Assembly: GCA_035540675.1 (NCBI GenBank)
Contig: DATLGB010000146.1
Coordinates: 1 to 13,235 of the forward strand
Source: DATLGB01 sp035540675
Lineage (GTDB): Bacteria; Actinomycetota; Thermoleophilia; Solirubrobacterales; Solirubrobacteraceae
Direction: 5' to 3'
Length of the DNA stretch: 13,235 nt
Shown here piece by piece: positions 5,590-12,758 of this stretch. A model generated the notes under the pieces. The model had not been told where the DNA came from. It worked only from the letters and a program-made list of their open reading frames with translations, and did no database searches. Every line of letters starts with the position of its first letter. Within the stretch, counting starts at the first letter, position 1. The translations under genes were made by a program, and so were the position numbers.

Positions 5590-6149
5590 AGCTCCTGTGC
5601 GAGCAGCGCCGCGAGCTTCTCGCGCGAGCGGGCGCTGACGGCCCGCACCAGGGCGCGCTCCCACGCCCCCTCGTCGATCGCGCCAGCGTGGTCGACCTTG
5701 AGCCGCCGCAGCGTGGGCTGCGGGTCGACGTGGCCGGCCAGCACGCGCGCGCGCTCCTGCGCGGCCGCGTGCTGCACGCGCAGCAGGGGCGTGCGCCCGA
5801 GCCCCGCGCAGTCGGCGAGGATCCGCGCCGCCGCCGGCGGGACCGCCTGGCGGCCGAGCCGCTCCCACGCGACCTCGGCGCCGGCGTCGATCAGCGCCTG
5901 GCGCAGGACCTGCCAGCCGTGGTGACGGTCGGCGCAGCGGCGGACCAGAAAGCGCGCGAGCTCGTGGGCGAGCGCCAGGTCCGCCGCGTCCGGGTCCTCC
6001 GCCCGCGCGTCGAGTGCGCGCAGCGCCTCGCCGACGCGGTCGCCCCTGCGCACGGCCTGGGCGAGCTCGGCGCTGCTGCGGCGCTGGCGCGTGCGCGGGT
6101 TGACCCCGGGGTCGTCGTCGCCGGGCGGCTGACCGGGCGGCGCGGTCAA
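5580..6149 (-). CDS. Uncharacterised protein, last gene of the oxidase operon
   Basis: A 189-residue protein I do not recognise. It is soluble, Ala/Arg/Leu-rich and probably all-helical after a disordered, Pro/Asp-rich N-terminus (about residues 1-25). It contains the histidine-containing segment CADRHHGWQVLRQAL (about 72-86). No signal peptide, membrane helix or metal-binding CxxC motif is present. The start is a TTG at 6149 whose TTGA overlaps the TGA stop of ctaG by four bases, suggesting translational coupling; an internal GTG about 32 codons in is a fallback start. Its place after ctaG suggests a role linked to oxidase assembly or regulation, but nothing in the sequence shows this. Hydrophilic, regularly spaced helices make a helical-repeat scaffold possible. 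Confidence 0.7.
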   Translation of the reverse strand: MTAPPGQPPGDDDPGVNPRTRQRRSSAELAQAVRRGDRVGEALRALDARAEDPDAADLALAHELARFLVRRCADRHHGWQVLRQALIDAGAEVAWERLGRQAVPPAAARILADCAGLGRTPLLRVQHAAAQERARVLAGHVDPQPTLRRLKVDHAGAIDEGAWERALVRAVSARSREKLAALLAQELAA

Positions 6150-6976
6150 CGCGCCGCCGCGAGGGACGCCCGCCGCGCCTCCGCCTCGCGCTCCTCCTCA
6201 CGCGCCGAGGCCTGGGCGGCGCGGTAGAAGAGGAAGCTCAGGGCGAACACCATCAGGTACACGTCGACGGTGATCATCGCGGCTCCCGCGAGCTGCTGGT
6301 CGTGCAGCGCGCTCAGCCCGAAGCGCCGCTCGCCCGTCCCGTAGACGTCCGCGTAGAGCGGGTGGCGCGTGAACACGAACGCCATCCCGAGCATCATCCC
6401 CAGCATCCGCGCGCCGAGGATGTGCCCGATCTTCCACAGGTGGGGACGCAGGCGCCGGCGCTTGGGCTCGAGCACCGACCACCACACGAGCACGCCGATG
6501 CCGATGAACGACGCGTGCTGGAGGGCGTGGACCGGCGCGTGCCGCACCGCCGCCTCGAACATGACGCCGAAGTGCCAGCCGTAGAGGACGAGCACGTACA
6601 GCGGGATCGCGACCAGCGGCCGCCGCAGCGTCCGGAACAGCGCGCGCAGGCGCGCGCGCCGGGCCAGCGGCACGAGCACGTCGCGCGGCAGCAGGAACAT
6701 CAGCACCGGGTTGCGCACGCCGGCCAGCAGCAGCGGCGCCGCGAGGTCGGCGATCAGCAGGTGCTGGGCCATGTGGAAGCTCAGCAGCTCCTCGCCGAGC
6801 GGGTGGATGGGGGAGAGCAGGCCCGCCGCCCACAGCGCGATCCCGAGATGGAACAGCGCGATCTGCCGCCGGGGCACCCGCACGCCGCGGCGCCCGAGCA
6901 CGCGCAGCGCGCGCAGGTACAGGCCCTCGGCGGTGGCGAGGCCGACGATGACCGCCGGGTCGAGCGCGAGCTCCAT
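6146..6976 (-). CDS. ctaG: caa3-type cytochrome oxidase assembly factor CtaG
   Basis: A 276-residue polytopic membrane protein of the caa3_CtaG family, needed in Bacillus for active caa3 oxidase, probably in copper delivery to subunit I. It should not be confused with the unrelated Cox11-type protein also called CtaG. About six or seven membrane helices are visible. Conserved-looking histidines include His68 and His72 (FHMAQHLL), His150 and His154 (HALQHASF), and His225 in HDQQLAG. The C-terminus is a charged tail rich in Glu and Arg. Its length fits the family. The start ATG is at 6976. The gene begins 22 nt after the small-protein gene and overlaps the next gene by four bases, so it belongs to the oxidase operon, consistent with its role. 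Confidence 0.92.
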   Translation of the reverse strand: MELALDPAVIVGLATAEGLYLRALRVLGRRGVRVPRRQIALFHLGIALWAAGLLSPIHPLGEELLSFHMAQHLLIADLAAPLLLAGVRNPVLMFLLPRDVLVPLARRARLRALFRTLRRPLVAIPLYVLVLYGWHFGVMFEAAVRHAPVHALQHASFIGIGVLVWWSVLEPKRRRLRPHLWKIGHILGARMLGMMLGMAFVFTRHPLYADVYGTGERRFGLSALHDQQLAGAAMITVDVYLMVFALSFLFYRAAQASAREEEREAEARRASLAAAR

Positions 6977-6998
6977 CGCCCGGAAGTGTGGCGGACCG

Positions 6999-7109
6999 CT
7001 AGAAGAGCGCGCGCCCGCCGAGCACGGCGACCAGCGCGACGACGAAGACGACGAGCACCCAGACGAGCAGCCGGAACGCCTCGCCCTCCGAACGCAGCGG
7101 GTTCAGCAC
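6999..7109 (-). CDS. 38-residue single-TM protein of the oxidase operon
   Basis: A short open frame starting with GTG at 7109 and ending in TAG at 6999-7001. It encodes 38 residues: a polar N-terminus MLNPLRSEGEAFRLL, one Val/Leu-rich membrane helix (about 14-33), and a short GGRALF tail. It begins four nucleotides after the ctaE stop and ends 22 nt before ctaG. It therefore fills what would otherwise be the only gap over 25 nt in a seven-gene operon. The positive-inside pattern is unclear, as Arg lies on both sides. No clear ribosome binding site precedes it, so coupling to ctaE is likely. Tiny single-helix subunits are common in heme-copper oxidases (for example subunit IV of the Paracoccus aa3 oxidase and CcoQ), so it may be an accessory subunit; that is inference from position and shape. 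Confidence 0.7.
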   Translation of the reverse strand: MLNPLRSEGEAFRLLVWVLVVFVVALVAVLGGRALF

Positions 7110-7113
7110 GGCG

Positions 7114-7746
7114 CTAGAGGATGTAGACCGTGAAGTACACGATCAGCCACATCACGTCGACGAAGTGCCAGTAGATGCCGGGGATCTCGACGCCGCGGTG
7201 CTCCTTGGCGGAGAAGTGCCCGCGGAACGCGCGCACGCACACCATCGCCAGCAGCACCAGGCCGATGAACACGTGCGCCCCGTGCAGGCCCGTGAGGCCG
7301 TAGAAGATCGTGCCCTGCGCGTGGTCCTGCGGCGCGAAGCCGATGTGGACGTACTCGTTGATCTGCACGAACAGGAACGTGACGCCGAGCAGGAAGGTCG
7401 TGAACATGCCGGCCTGCAGGCCGACCCGGTTGTCGTTCTTGATGCACTTCTCGGCCCAGTGCAGGGTGAACGACGACGCGACGAGGATCGCCGTGTTGAC
7501 GCCGGCGATCAGCTTCGGCAGCTCGGTCCCCGCGGCGGGCCACTCCGCGTTGTTGACCACGCGGATGAAGAAGTAGGCCGTGAAGAACGCCCCGAAGACC
7601 ATGATCTCCGAGATGATGAAAAGCAGCATCCCGAGCAGGTTCGGCTCGACGCGCGACGACCGGTTGGCCGGCGGCGGGCCGTGGTGGTCGTGCTCGTCGG
7701 CGTGAGCGGCCATGCCCGTGGTGCCCCCGAGGGCTCCGGCTTCCAT
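7114..7746 (-). CDS. ctaE: Cytochrome c oxidase subunit III
   Basis: A 210-residue subunit III of the heme-copper oxidase, an integral membrane protein without redox centres that stabilises subunit I and its proton uptake. Five membrane helices are visible (about 36-61, 80-97, 112-133, 150-172, 190-208). This is the short form lacking the first two helices of the seven-helix mitochondrial-type subunit. Family features include the SEIMVFGAFF segment with Glu47, GLHGAHV with His155 and His158, and the C-terminal WHFVDVMWL. The N-terminus has a His-rich tract (HADEHDHHG, about 15-23). The ATG at 7746 shares its A with the TGA stop of the upstream UspA-like gene (TGATG). An in-frame ATG at residue 12 is an alternative start. 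Confidence 0.95.
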   Translation of the reverse strand: MEAGALGGTTGMAAHADEHDHHGPPPANRSSRVEPNLLGMLLFIISEIMVFGAFFTAYFFIRVVNNAEWPAAGTELPKLIAGVNTAILVASSFTLHWAEKCIKNDNRVGLQAGMFTTFLLGVTFLFVQINEYVHIGFAPQDHAQGTIFYGLTGLHGAHVFIGLVLLAMVCVRAFRGHFSAKEHRGVEIPGIYWHFVDVMWLIVYFTVYIL

Positions 7747-8585
7747 CAGCGCGCGGCCTCCTGGCTCGCCGCCGGCTCGGCGGACGACTCGACGTGCTCG
7801 ACCGGCTTGCCCGTCGCGCGCTTGATGCGGTCCACGAGGCCGCCCTCGAGCCAGCGCGAGCGGTACTCCGGCAGGGTGGAGATGACGACTTCCGAGATGA
7901 AGAAGTAGCCGACCGCGTTCATCGTCGCCGCGAACGGGTCCGGGTCGCCGATCATGCCGGCGGCGATGATCCCGTCCTCCTCGAGCGACTCGAGCAGCGC
8001 CTTCAGGCGCCCGCGCGCGGCGGCGACGGCGCGGCCGTCGCCCGAGTTCTGCGGCACGACGACGATGAAGCGCCGCGGCCCCTGCTCGGCGAGCTGCTTG
8101 AGGTGCGCCACCAGCTCGCCGCCCGCGACGGTCTGGTTGGCGACGACGAGCGTGACGTCGAACGGCAGGCCCTCGTTGGCGATGTCGACGACGATGTGCC
8201 GGACGGGCAGCCCGGTCGCCTGCTCGATGCGCTCGGGCAGGTCGCGCCGCAGCCAGCCCGACGAGGCGCCGGGGTGGGTGGAGACGAAGACCTCGTCGAT
8301 CCGGTGCTCGGCGATGGCGTCCATCGCCGCGTTGAACGGGTCCTCGTCGCCCGTCTCGCCGTGGGCGTCGATCCCGTTCTGCCGGGCGAACGCCAGCGCG
8401 AGGTCGACGCGCACCTGCGCGGAGCTGCGGACGGCCTCGTCGTAGATGACGTTGCCGTACTTCGGGCGCGCGCGGGGGACGACGACGAAGAAGCGCGCGT
8501 CGCCCTGCTCGTGGCGCTCGACGATCGCGTCGAGCAGCGCCTTGCCGCCGATGGTCTCGTTGGCCAGGACGAGGACGTTCGCCAT
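7746..8585 (-). CDS. Tandem UspA-like (universal stress) protein within the oxidase operon
   Basis: A 279-residue soluble protein made of two related halves (about residues 1-134 and 141-266), each a Rossmann-like alpha/beta domain of the UspA superfamily. The repeats align clearly: VLVLANETIGGKALLDAI (4-21) with TLVVANQTVAGGELVAHL (145-162), RFFVVVP with RFIVVVP, and GDEDPFNAAMDAI (79-91) with GDPDPFAATMNAV (213-225), each followed by a VxST strand end. The classic ATP-binding Gly-x2-Gly-x9-Gly-S/T pattern is not obvious, so nucleotide binding is uncertain. The gene begins one base after the ctaD stop and overlaps the ctaE start, so it is co-transcribed with the oxidase. It may sense stress or energy state or assist assembly; neither is shown. 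It has no membrane segment. Confidence 0.85.
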   Translation of the reverse strand: MANVLVLANETIGGKALLDAIVERHEQGDARFFVVVPRARPKYGNVIYDEAVRSSAQVRVDLALAFARQNGIDAHGETGDEDPFNAAMDAIAEHRIDEVFVSTHPGASSGWLRRDLPERIEQATGLPVRHIVVDIANEGLPFDVTLVVANQTVAGGELVAHLKQLAEQGPRRFIVVVPQNSGDGRAVAAARGRLKALLESLEEDGIIAAGMIGDPDPFAATMNAVGYFFISEVVISTLPEYRSRWLEGGLVDRIKRATGKPVEHVESSAEPAASQEAAR

Positions 8586-8586
8586 G

Positions 8587-10476
8587 TCAGGCCTCCGCCT
8601 TCTCCGCCGTCGCCGGCTCGCGCTGGTCGGCGGTCTTGAAGATGCCGTGCACCGCCCCCGGGACGCCGTACTCGTACGGGCCGCCGACCACGGTCGGGAG
8701 GCGGTCGAAGTTGAAGATCGGCGGCGGCGAGGAGACCTGCCACTCGAGCGTCAGCGACTTCCAGGGGTTCGCCGACGCCTTCGGGCCGCCGCGCCAGCTC
8801 GAGACGACGTTGTAGAGGAACACGAGCGTCGACAGCCCGAGCATGAACGAGGCGATCGAGATGAACAGGTTCCAGCCGGCGAACTGCTCGGAGTAGTCGA
8901 ACACGCGGCGCGGCATGCCCTGCGTGCCGATCAGGTGCATGGGGGCGAAGGTCGCGTTGAAGAAGATCATCGTCGACCAGAAGTGCAGCTTGCCGAGCGT
9001 CTCGTCGTACATCCGGCCCGTCATCTTCGGGAACCAGTAGTAGACCCCGGCGAAGATCGTGAACAGCGACCCGCCGTAGAGGACGTAGTGGATGTGGGCG
9101 ACGATGAAGTACGTGTCGCTGACGTGGATGTCGAACGGGATCATCGCCAGCATCACGCCCGAGATCCCGCCGAGCGTGAACATCGTCAGGAAGCCGAGCG
9201 CGAACAGCATCGGCGTGTCCAGGTGCAGCACGCCGCGCCACAGCGTCGCCAGCCAGGAGAAGATCTTGATCCCGGTCGGGACGGCGATGATCGCCGTGGT
9301 GACCATCATGGGCACGCGTATCCATGGCTGCATGCCCGACACGAACATGTGGTGCGCCCACACCGTGAACCCGAGCAGCACGATGGCCAGCAGCGAGAAC
9401 GCCATCATCCGATAGCCGAAGATCGGTTTCCTCGCCTTGACGGAGATGATCTCCGACACGATCCCGAAGCCCGGCAGCATCATGATGTAGACGGCCGGGT
9501 GCGAGTAGAACCAGAAGACGTGCTGGTACATCAGCACGTCGCCGTTGGCGGACGGGTTGAAGAAGTTGAACCCGAGCGCGCGGTCGAGCAGGACGAAGAA
9601 CTGCGACGCCGCGATGAACGGCGTGGCGATGACGACCAGCAGCGAGGTCGAGAAGTTCGCCCACACCAGCAGCGGCATGCGCCAGAACGACATGCCCGGC
9701 GCGCGCATGGTGATGATGGTCACCAGGAAGTTCAGCGCGGTGGCGATCGACGACGCGCCGGCGAACTGCACCCCGATCGTGAAGAACAGCTGCCCGATCG
9801 GCATGCTCGTCGACAACGGCGCGTACGCCGTCCAGCCGGTCGAGAACGAGCCGCCCGGGGCGAAGAACGACAGCGTCATCATGATCCCGGCGATCGGGAG
9901 CATCCAGAACGACAGCGCGTTCAGGCGCGGGAACACCATGTCCGGCGCGCCGAGCATGAGCGGGATGACGTAGTTGCCCAGGCCCGCGAACACGGGGATG
10001 ATGAACAGGAAGATCATCAGCGACGCGTGGACGCTGAAGAGCCCGTTGTACGTGTTGCCGTCGACGAACTGCGCGCCCGGCGCCGCCAGCTCCGCCCGCA
10101 CGAGCATCGCCAGCAGGCCGCCGATGAACATGAAGATGAACGACGTGACGACGTACTGGATGCCGATCACCTTGTGATCGGTGTTCACGCGGAAGTAGTC
10201 CTTCCACGAGTGCGCGCCGTGGTCGGAGTGGTCGTCGGGCCGCGTCGGCTTGCCGGCCGCCCAGTAGAACCAGTGGTCGAAGGCGCCGAGGCCGACGAGG
10301 AAGAACAGCGGCGCCGCGAGCATCGAGATGATCGTGATCGCCTCGCCGTGGACGAGGTCGTCGAGCCCGTACGCCGCGCGCGTGGCGACGCTCAGGCCGA
10401 ACGAGAAGAGGATGCCGACCAGCAGCGCGAACGTCGCGCGCAGCAGGCCCGGCTGCCGGAGGCGTGCCGCCGTCAT
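8587..10476 (-). CDS. ctaD: Cytochrome c oxidase subunit I, A2 type
   Basis: The 629-residue catalytic subunit of a caa3-type oxygen reductase, reducing O2 to water and pumping protons across the cytoplasmic membrane. The ligands are all present: His150 and His463 (low-spin heme a), His461 (heme a3), and CuB ligands His326, His375 and His376, with Tyr330 placed for the His-Tyr crosslink. D-channel Asp179 and Asn186 and K-channel Lys404 (TGIK) are conserved. The usual Glu of GHPEVY is replaced: the motif reads YSHPAVY, the YS signature of A2-type oxidases. Two extra N-terminal helices (about 13-34 and 45-66) precede the canonical twelve. The ATG at 10476 has GAGGG seven bases upstream. It starts 10 nt after ctaC and ends 1 nt before the UspA-like gene. 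Confidence 0.97.
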   Translation of the reverse strand: MTAARLRQPGLLRATFALLVGILFSFGLSVATRAAYGLDDLVHGEAITIISMLAAPLFFLVGLGAFDHWFYWAAGKPTRPDDHSDHGAHSWKDYFRVNTDHKVIGIQYVVTSFIFMFIGGLLAMLVRAELAAPGAQFVDGNTYNGLFSVHASLMIFLFIIPVFAGLGNYVIPLMLGAPDMVFPRLNALSFWMLPIAGIMMTLSFFAPGGSFSTGWTAYAPLSTSMPIGQLFFTIGVQFAGASSIATALNFLVTIITMRAPGMSFWRMPLLVWANFSTSLLVVIATPFIAASQFFVLLDRALGFNFFNPSANGDVLMYQHVFWFYSHPAVYIMMLPGFGIVSEIISVKARKPIFGYRMMAFSLLAIVLLGFTVWAHHMFVSGMQPWIRVPMMVTTAIIAVPTGIKIFSWLATLWRGVLHLDTPMLFALGFLTMFTLGGISGVMLAMIPFDIHVSDTYFIVAHIHYVLYGGSLFTIFAGVYYWFPKMTGRMYDETLGKLHFWSTMIFFNATFAPMHLIGTQGMPRRVFDYSEQFAGWNLFISIASFMLGLSTLVFLYNVVSSWRGGPKASANPWKSLTLEWQVSSPPPIFNFDRLPTVVGGPYEYGVPGAVHGIFKTADQREPATAEKAEA

Positions 10477-10486
10477 CGGTGCGCCC

Positions 10487-11599
10487 TCATCCCTTCGCGA
10501 CCTCCTCCAGGTACGTCACCAGCGCGTCCAACTCGGCCGCCGACAGCGTCTGCTCGTAGTTCGGCGGCATGATTCCCGCCTGGAAACCCTTGGTGATCTG
10601 CTCGTTCGGCGCGACGATCGACTCGCGGATGTAGTCCGCGTCGCGGCCGGCGAGCGTCTCGTCGAGGTTCGGGCCGATGGCGCCGTCGGTGCCCGCGTCG
10701 GCGAGCATGTGGCAGGAGCCGCAGTCGTTGTCCGTGAAGACGCTCTTGCCGTCCACGTCGGCCTGCTGGCCGCCCTCGTCCTCGCCGCCCTCGCCGCCGC
10801 CGGCCGCCTCGGTGCGCTTCTCCTGCAGCCAGCGGTCGAACTCGGCCGACTCGACGACGTGCGCCGACTGGCGCATCACCGCGTGGCCGAGCCCGCACAG
10901 CTCGGCGCAGACGACGGGATAGGTGCCGAGCCGCGTCGGCGTCACGCGGTACTTGGTGTCCACGCCGGGGACGGCGTCGACCTTCCAGCGGAACTCCGGC
11001 ACCCAGAAGTCGTGCAGGACGTCCTTGGTCTTGATCGTGAACAGGACGCTGCGATCCTTGGGCACGTAGAGCTCGTCGGAGGCGATCTCCTCGCCGCCCG
11101 GCGTGGCCGCCGGGTAGAAGAACGTCCAGGTGAACTGCTCGCCGACGACCTTGACGTTGAGCTCGCGCGGCTCGCCGGCCGCCGGCGCCTTCTCGGCGTC
11201 CTGCAGGACGACGAACGCGTAGGTGCACAGGGCGAGCATCATCACGGCCGGGATCAGCGTCCAGATGACCTCGAGGCGCGTGTTGCCGTGGATGGGCGGC
11301 CCGTCCATGTCCTCCTCGCCCGGGCGCACCTTGAAGCGCCACGCGCAGTACAGGACGACCGCCGAGACGAGCACGAACATCGGCACGGAGGCGATGATCA
11401 GCACGTCGTAGAAGGTGTCGATCGGCTCCGCCTGGGTGGACGCCTGCAGCGGGAACCAGTCGATGATCAGGCCGAGCGCGATCCCCACGAGGGACGCGAT
11501 CACGGCGATCGCGATCATGGGCACCAGCGACGCCGGGCGGTCCGCGGTTCGCAGGCGCTCGGACGCCGGCGCCGGGGCTGTTCTCTCCTCCGAAGCCAT
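10487..11599 (-). CDS. ctaC: Cytochrome c oxidase subunit II with fused cytochrome c
   Basis: A 370-residue electron-entry subunit of a caa3-type oxidase. Three hydrophobic segments (about 26-46, 61-87, 108-132) precede the cupredoxin domain, one more than the usual two. The CuA ligands are His196 (LHDFW), Cys231, Cys235, His239 and Met242 in CAELCGLGHAVM, with Glu233 between the cysteines; Trp158 lies in the EQFTWTF segment. An acidic Gly/Glu linker (about 266-280) leads to a cytochrome c domain with CGSCH (293-297) and axial Met344 in IMPPNY. The ATG at 11599 (MASEERT) is preferred: in-frame ATGs at 11611 and 11650 exist, but the former lies inside the TAGGAT element. First gene of a seven-gene operon. 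Confidence 0.96.
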   Translation of the reverse strand: MASEERTAPAPASERLRTADRPASLVPMIAIAVIASLVGIALGLIIDWFPLQASTQAEPIDTFYDVLIIASVPMFVLVSAVVLYCAWRFKVRPGEEDMDGPPIHGNTRLEVIWTLIPAVMMLALCTYAFVVLQDAEKAPAAGEPRELNVKVVGEQFTWTFFYPAATPGGEEIASDELYVPKDRSVLFTIKTKDVLHDFWVPEFRWKVDAVPGVDTKYRVTPTRLGTYPVVCAELCGLGHAVMRQSAHVVESAEFDRWLQEKRTEAAGGGEGGEDEGGQQADVDGKSVFTDNDCGSCHMLADAGTDGAIGPNLDETLAGRDADYIRESIVAPNEQITKGFQAGIMPPNYEQTLSAAELDALVTYLEEVAKG

Positions 11600-11615
11600 C
11601 GGAGGCGGCATCCTA
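11600..11615 (-). promoter_or_regulatory. TAGGAT element before ctaC, candidate oxidase operon promoter
   Basis: On the minus strand TAGGATGCCGC starts 16 nt before the ctaC ATG, identical in sequence and spacing to the element before the cytochrome-cupredoxin gene. TAGGAT would be the -10 box; TTCCCT (plus-strand 11633-11638) lies 17 bp upstream but is a poor -35. Transcription from here would give a very short leader for the whole oxidase operon. Confidence 0.45.
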
Positions 11616-11708
11616 TGCCAGAGGCGCGACGGAGGGAACCGCGGCCCCACGAGGGCCCGCCGCGGGTGATCGGCGCCTGACAGGAGAGCGGCGATGCTCG
11701 CCGCCGCG

Positions 11709-11746
11709 GGCGCCGGCGACCGGGGCTCAGGCCCGGCGCCGGCGCC
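11709..11746. terminator. Long hairpin after the AraC-type gene
   Basis: GGCGCCGGCG (11709-11718) pairs with CGCCGGCGCC (11737-11746). Inside it, 11720-11726 and 11731-11736 pair as well, leaving the loop TCAG and two single-base bulges. It lies 3 bp beyond the AraC-type stop codon in the minus direction, so it probably terminates that gene and keeps its transcription out of the oxidase operon. No T-tract is seen. Confidence 0.55.
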
Positions 11747-11749
11747 GCG

Positions 11750-12136
11750 CTAGGCGGCCAGCGGGAGGGCGCCGTCGGGACGGCTGGCGGCGCGCACGCG
11801 GTAGTCGGAGGGTGCGACGCCGATGTGGCGGCGGAACGCCTTGGCGAACTGCGCCGGCTGGCGGTAGCCGACGCGGCGGGCGACCTCGCGGACCGTGAGG
11901 CCGCGGTCCGAGAGCATCGCCGCGGCGCGCTCCATGCGCACGCGGGTCAGGTGCTCGCGGAAGGTGGTGTTGCCGATCTCGGCGTACGCGCGCTGGAGCT
12001 GGCGGCGAGAGGACGCGACGCGGCGCGCGATGTCGTCGAGGGACAGGTCCGAGGCGTACTCCTCGGACACGATGGCGACGGCATCCTCGAACAGGGCGGT
12101 CCGGTGGTGGATGGTGGAGGGGCGGTGAACTGGCAC
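11750..12136 (-). CDS. Stand-alone AraC-type DNA-binding regulator
   Basis: A 128-residue protein consisting almost only of an AraC/XylS-type DNA-binding domain (about residues 15-113) with its two helix-turn-helix units: LSLDDIARRVASSRRQLQRA and LTVREVARRVGYRQPAQFAK, followed by the typical FRRHIGVAPSDYR end. No N-terminal ligand-binding or dimerisation domain is present, so it resembles MarA or SoxS in layout and may act by abundance rather than by ligand. The start is a GTG at 12136; no better start is seen and no clear ribosome binding site precedes it. It is divergent from the CBS-domain gene across 176 bp and lies upstream of ctaC in the same orientation, separated by a strong hairpin. 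Either neighbour could be a target; the sequence does not decide. Confidence 0.88.
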   Translation of the reverse strand: MPVHRPSTIHHRTALFEDAVAIVSEEYASDLSLDDIARRVASSRRQLQRAYAEIGNTTFREHLTRVRMERAAAMLSDRGLTVREVARRVGYRQPAQFAKAFRRHIGVAPSDYRVRAASRPDGALPLAA

Positions 12137-12312
12137 GTATGGAGTACGCCGTGGACGTCTCAGCGGATGATCGCGGCGCGCCGGCGCCTGTCAAGCTGGC
12201 GCCCCGGCGTTCTGACGTGGGCGTCGGCGCGTCGACCCCGGGAGCACGGTAGGCTTGCCCTTGCGTCAATCGTTGCAAGCTCAGCAGTAGAGACCTCGGA
12301 GGCAGCGCAGGA
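12137..12312. promoter_or_regulatory. Divergent intergenic region, AraC-type gene / CBS gene
   Basis: This holds TAGGCT at 12250-12255, a TANNNT -10 candidate for the CBS gene with a leader of about 50 nt. GCTTGC (12253-12258) overlaps its end and is inverted as GCAAGC at 12275-12280, which would place an operator-like or hairpin element at the transcription start. Two GGCGCC palindromes near 12183-12203 flank TGTCAAGCT. GGAGG at 12298-12302 is the likely ribosome binding site of the CBS gene. Confidence 0.4.
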
Positions 12313-12729
12313 ATGAGTCACGTTCGCGACGGCATGAGCACGATGGTCCTGACGGTCGGCCCGGGCCACACCCTGCGGCAGGCCGCCAAGCTCATGGCCG
12401 AGCGCGAGGTGGGCGCCGCGGTGGTGCAGGACCCCGACGCCGCCGGCCCCGGCATCCTCACCGAGCGCGACCTGCTCGAGGCCATCGGCCGCGGCCAGGA
12501 CCCGGACGTCGAGACGGTGGGCGAGCACCTCACGCCCGACCTCGTGTTCGCGTCGCCGGAGTGGTCGCTCGAGCAGGCGGCGTCCGAGATGATCCGGCGC
12601 AAGTTCCGGCACCTGATCGTCGTCGACCACGGCGAGATCGTCGGCGTGCTCTCCATGCGCGACATCGTGCGCTGCTGGACCTCCGCCGGCGCGACGACGC
12701 CCGTCGACGGCGCGCCCGCGGCGGCGTAG
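12313..12729 (+). CDS. Two-CBS-domain protein
   Basis: A 138-residue cytoplasmic protein made of one CBS pair (Bateman module), with domains at about residues 7-57 and 72-125. Such modules bind adenosine nucleotides such as AMP, ATP or S-adenosylmethionine and act as energy sensors, usually controlling a partner. Visible motifs are the MVLTVGPGHTLRQAAKLM start of domain 1, ILTERDLL (49-56), the SLEQAASEM helix of domain 2, and HLIVVDHGEIVGVLSMRDI (100-118). The TERD and SMRD motifs carry the Asp that normally holds the ligand ribose. The tail is Ala/Pro-rich. The ATG at 12313 has GGAGG 10 nt upstream; an ATG at 12334 is less likely. It is not fused to any effector and diverges from the AraC-type regulator. 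Confidence 0.9.
   Translation: MSHVRDGMSTMVLTVGPGHTLRQAAKLMAEREVGAAVVQDPDAAGPGILTERDLLEAIGRGQDPDVETVGEHLTPDLVFASPEWSLEQAASEMIRRKFRHLIVVDHGEIVGVLSMRDIVRCWTSAGATTPVDGAPAAA
12688..12727 (+). repeat. 40-bp direct repeat, copy 1 (3' end of the CBS gene)
   Basis: The last 40 bases of the CBS reading frame before its stop codon recur at 13111-13150 with 36 of 40 positions identical. This copy is coding. Confidence 0.7.
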
Positions 12730-12758
12730 CGCGCGGGGGGTCGTGCTATACCCCGGGT

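Noticed and set aside
8003..10207. 734-residue minus-strand open frame overlapping ctaD
   Set aside because: It is out of frame with ctaD and the UspA-like gene, both of which have full motifs. The translation is His/Arg/Asp-rich noise.
8446..10572. 708-residue plus-strand open frame opposite ctaD
   Set aside because: It is an antisense shadow with a low-complexity Arg/Asp/Glu/His composition and no membrane helices or domains.
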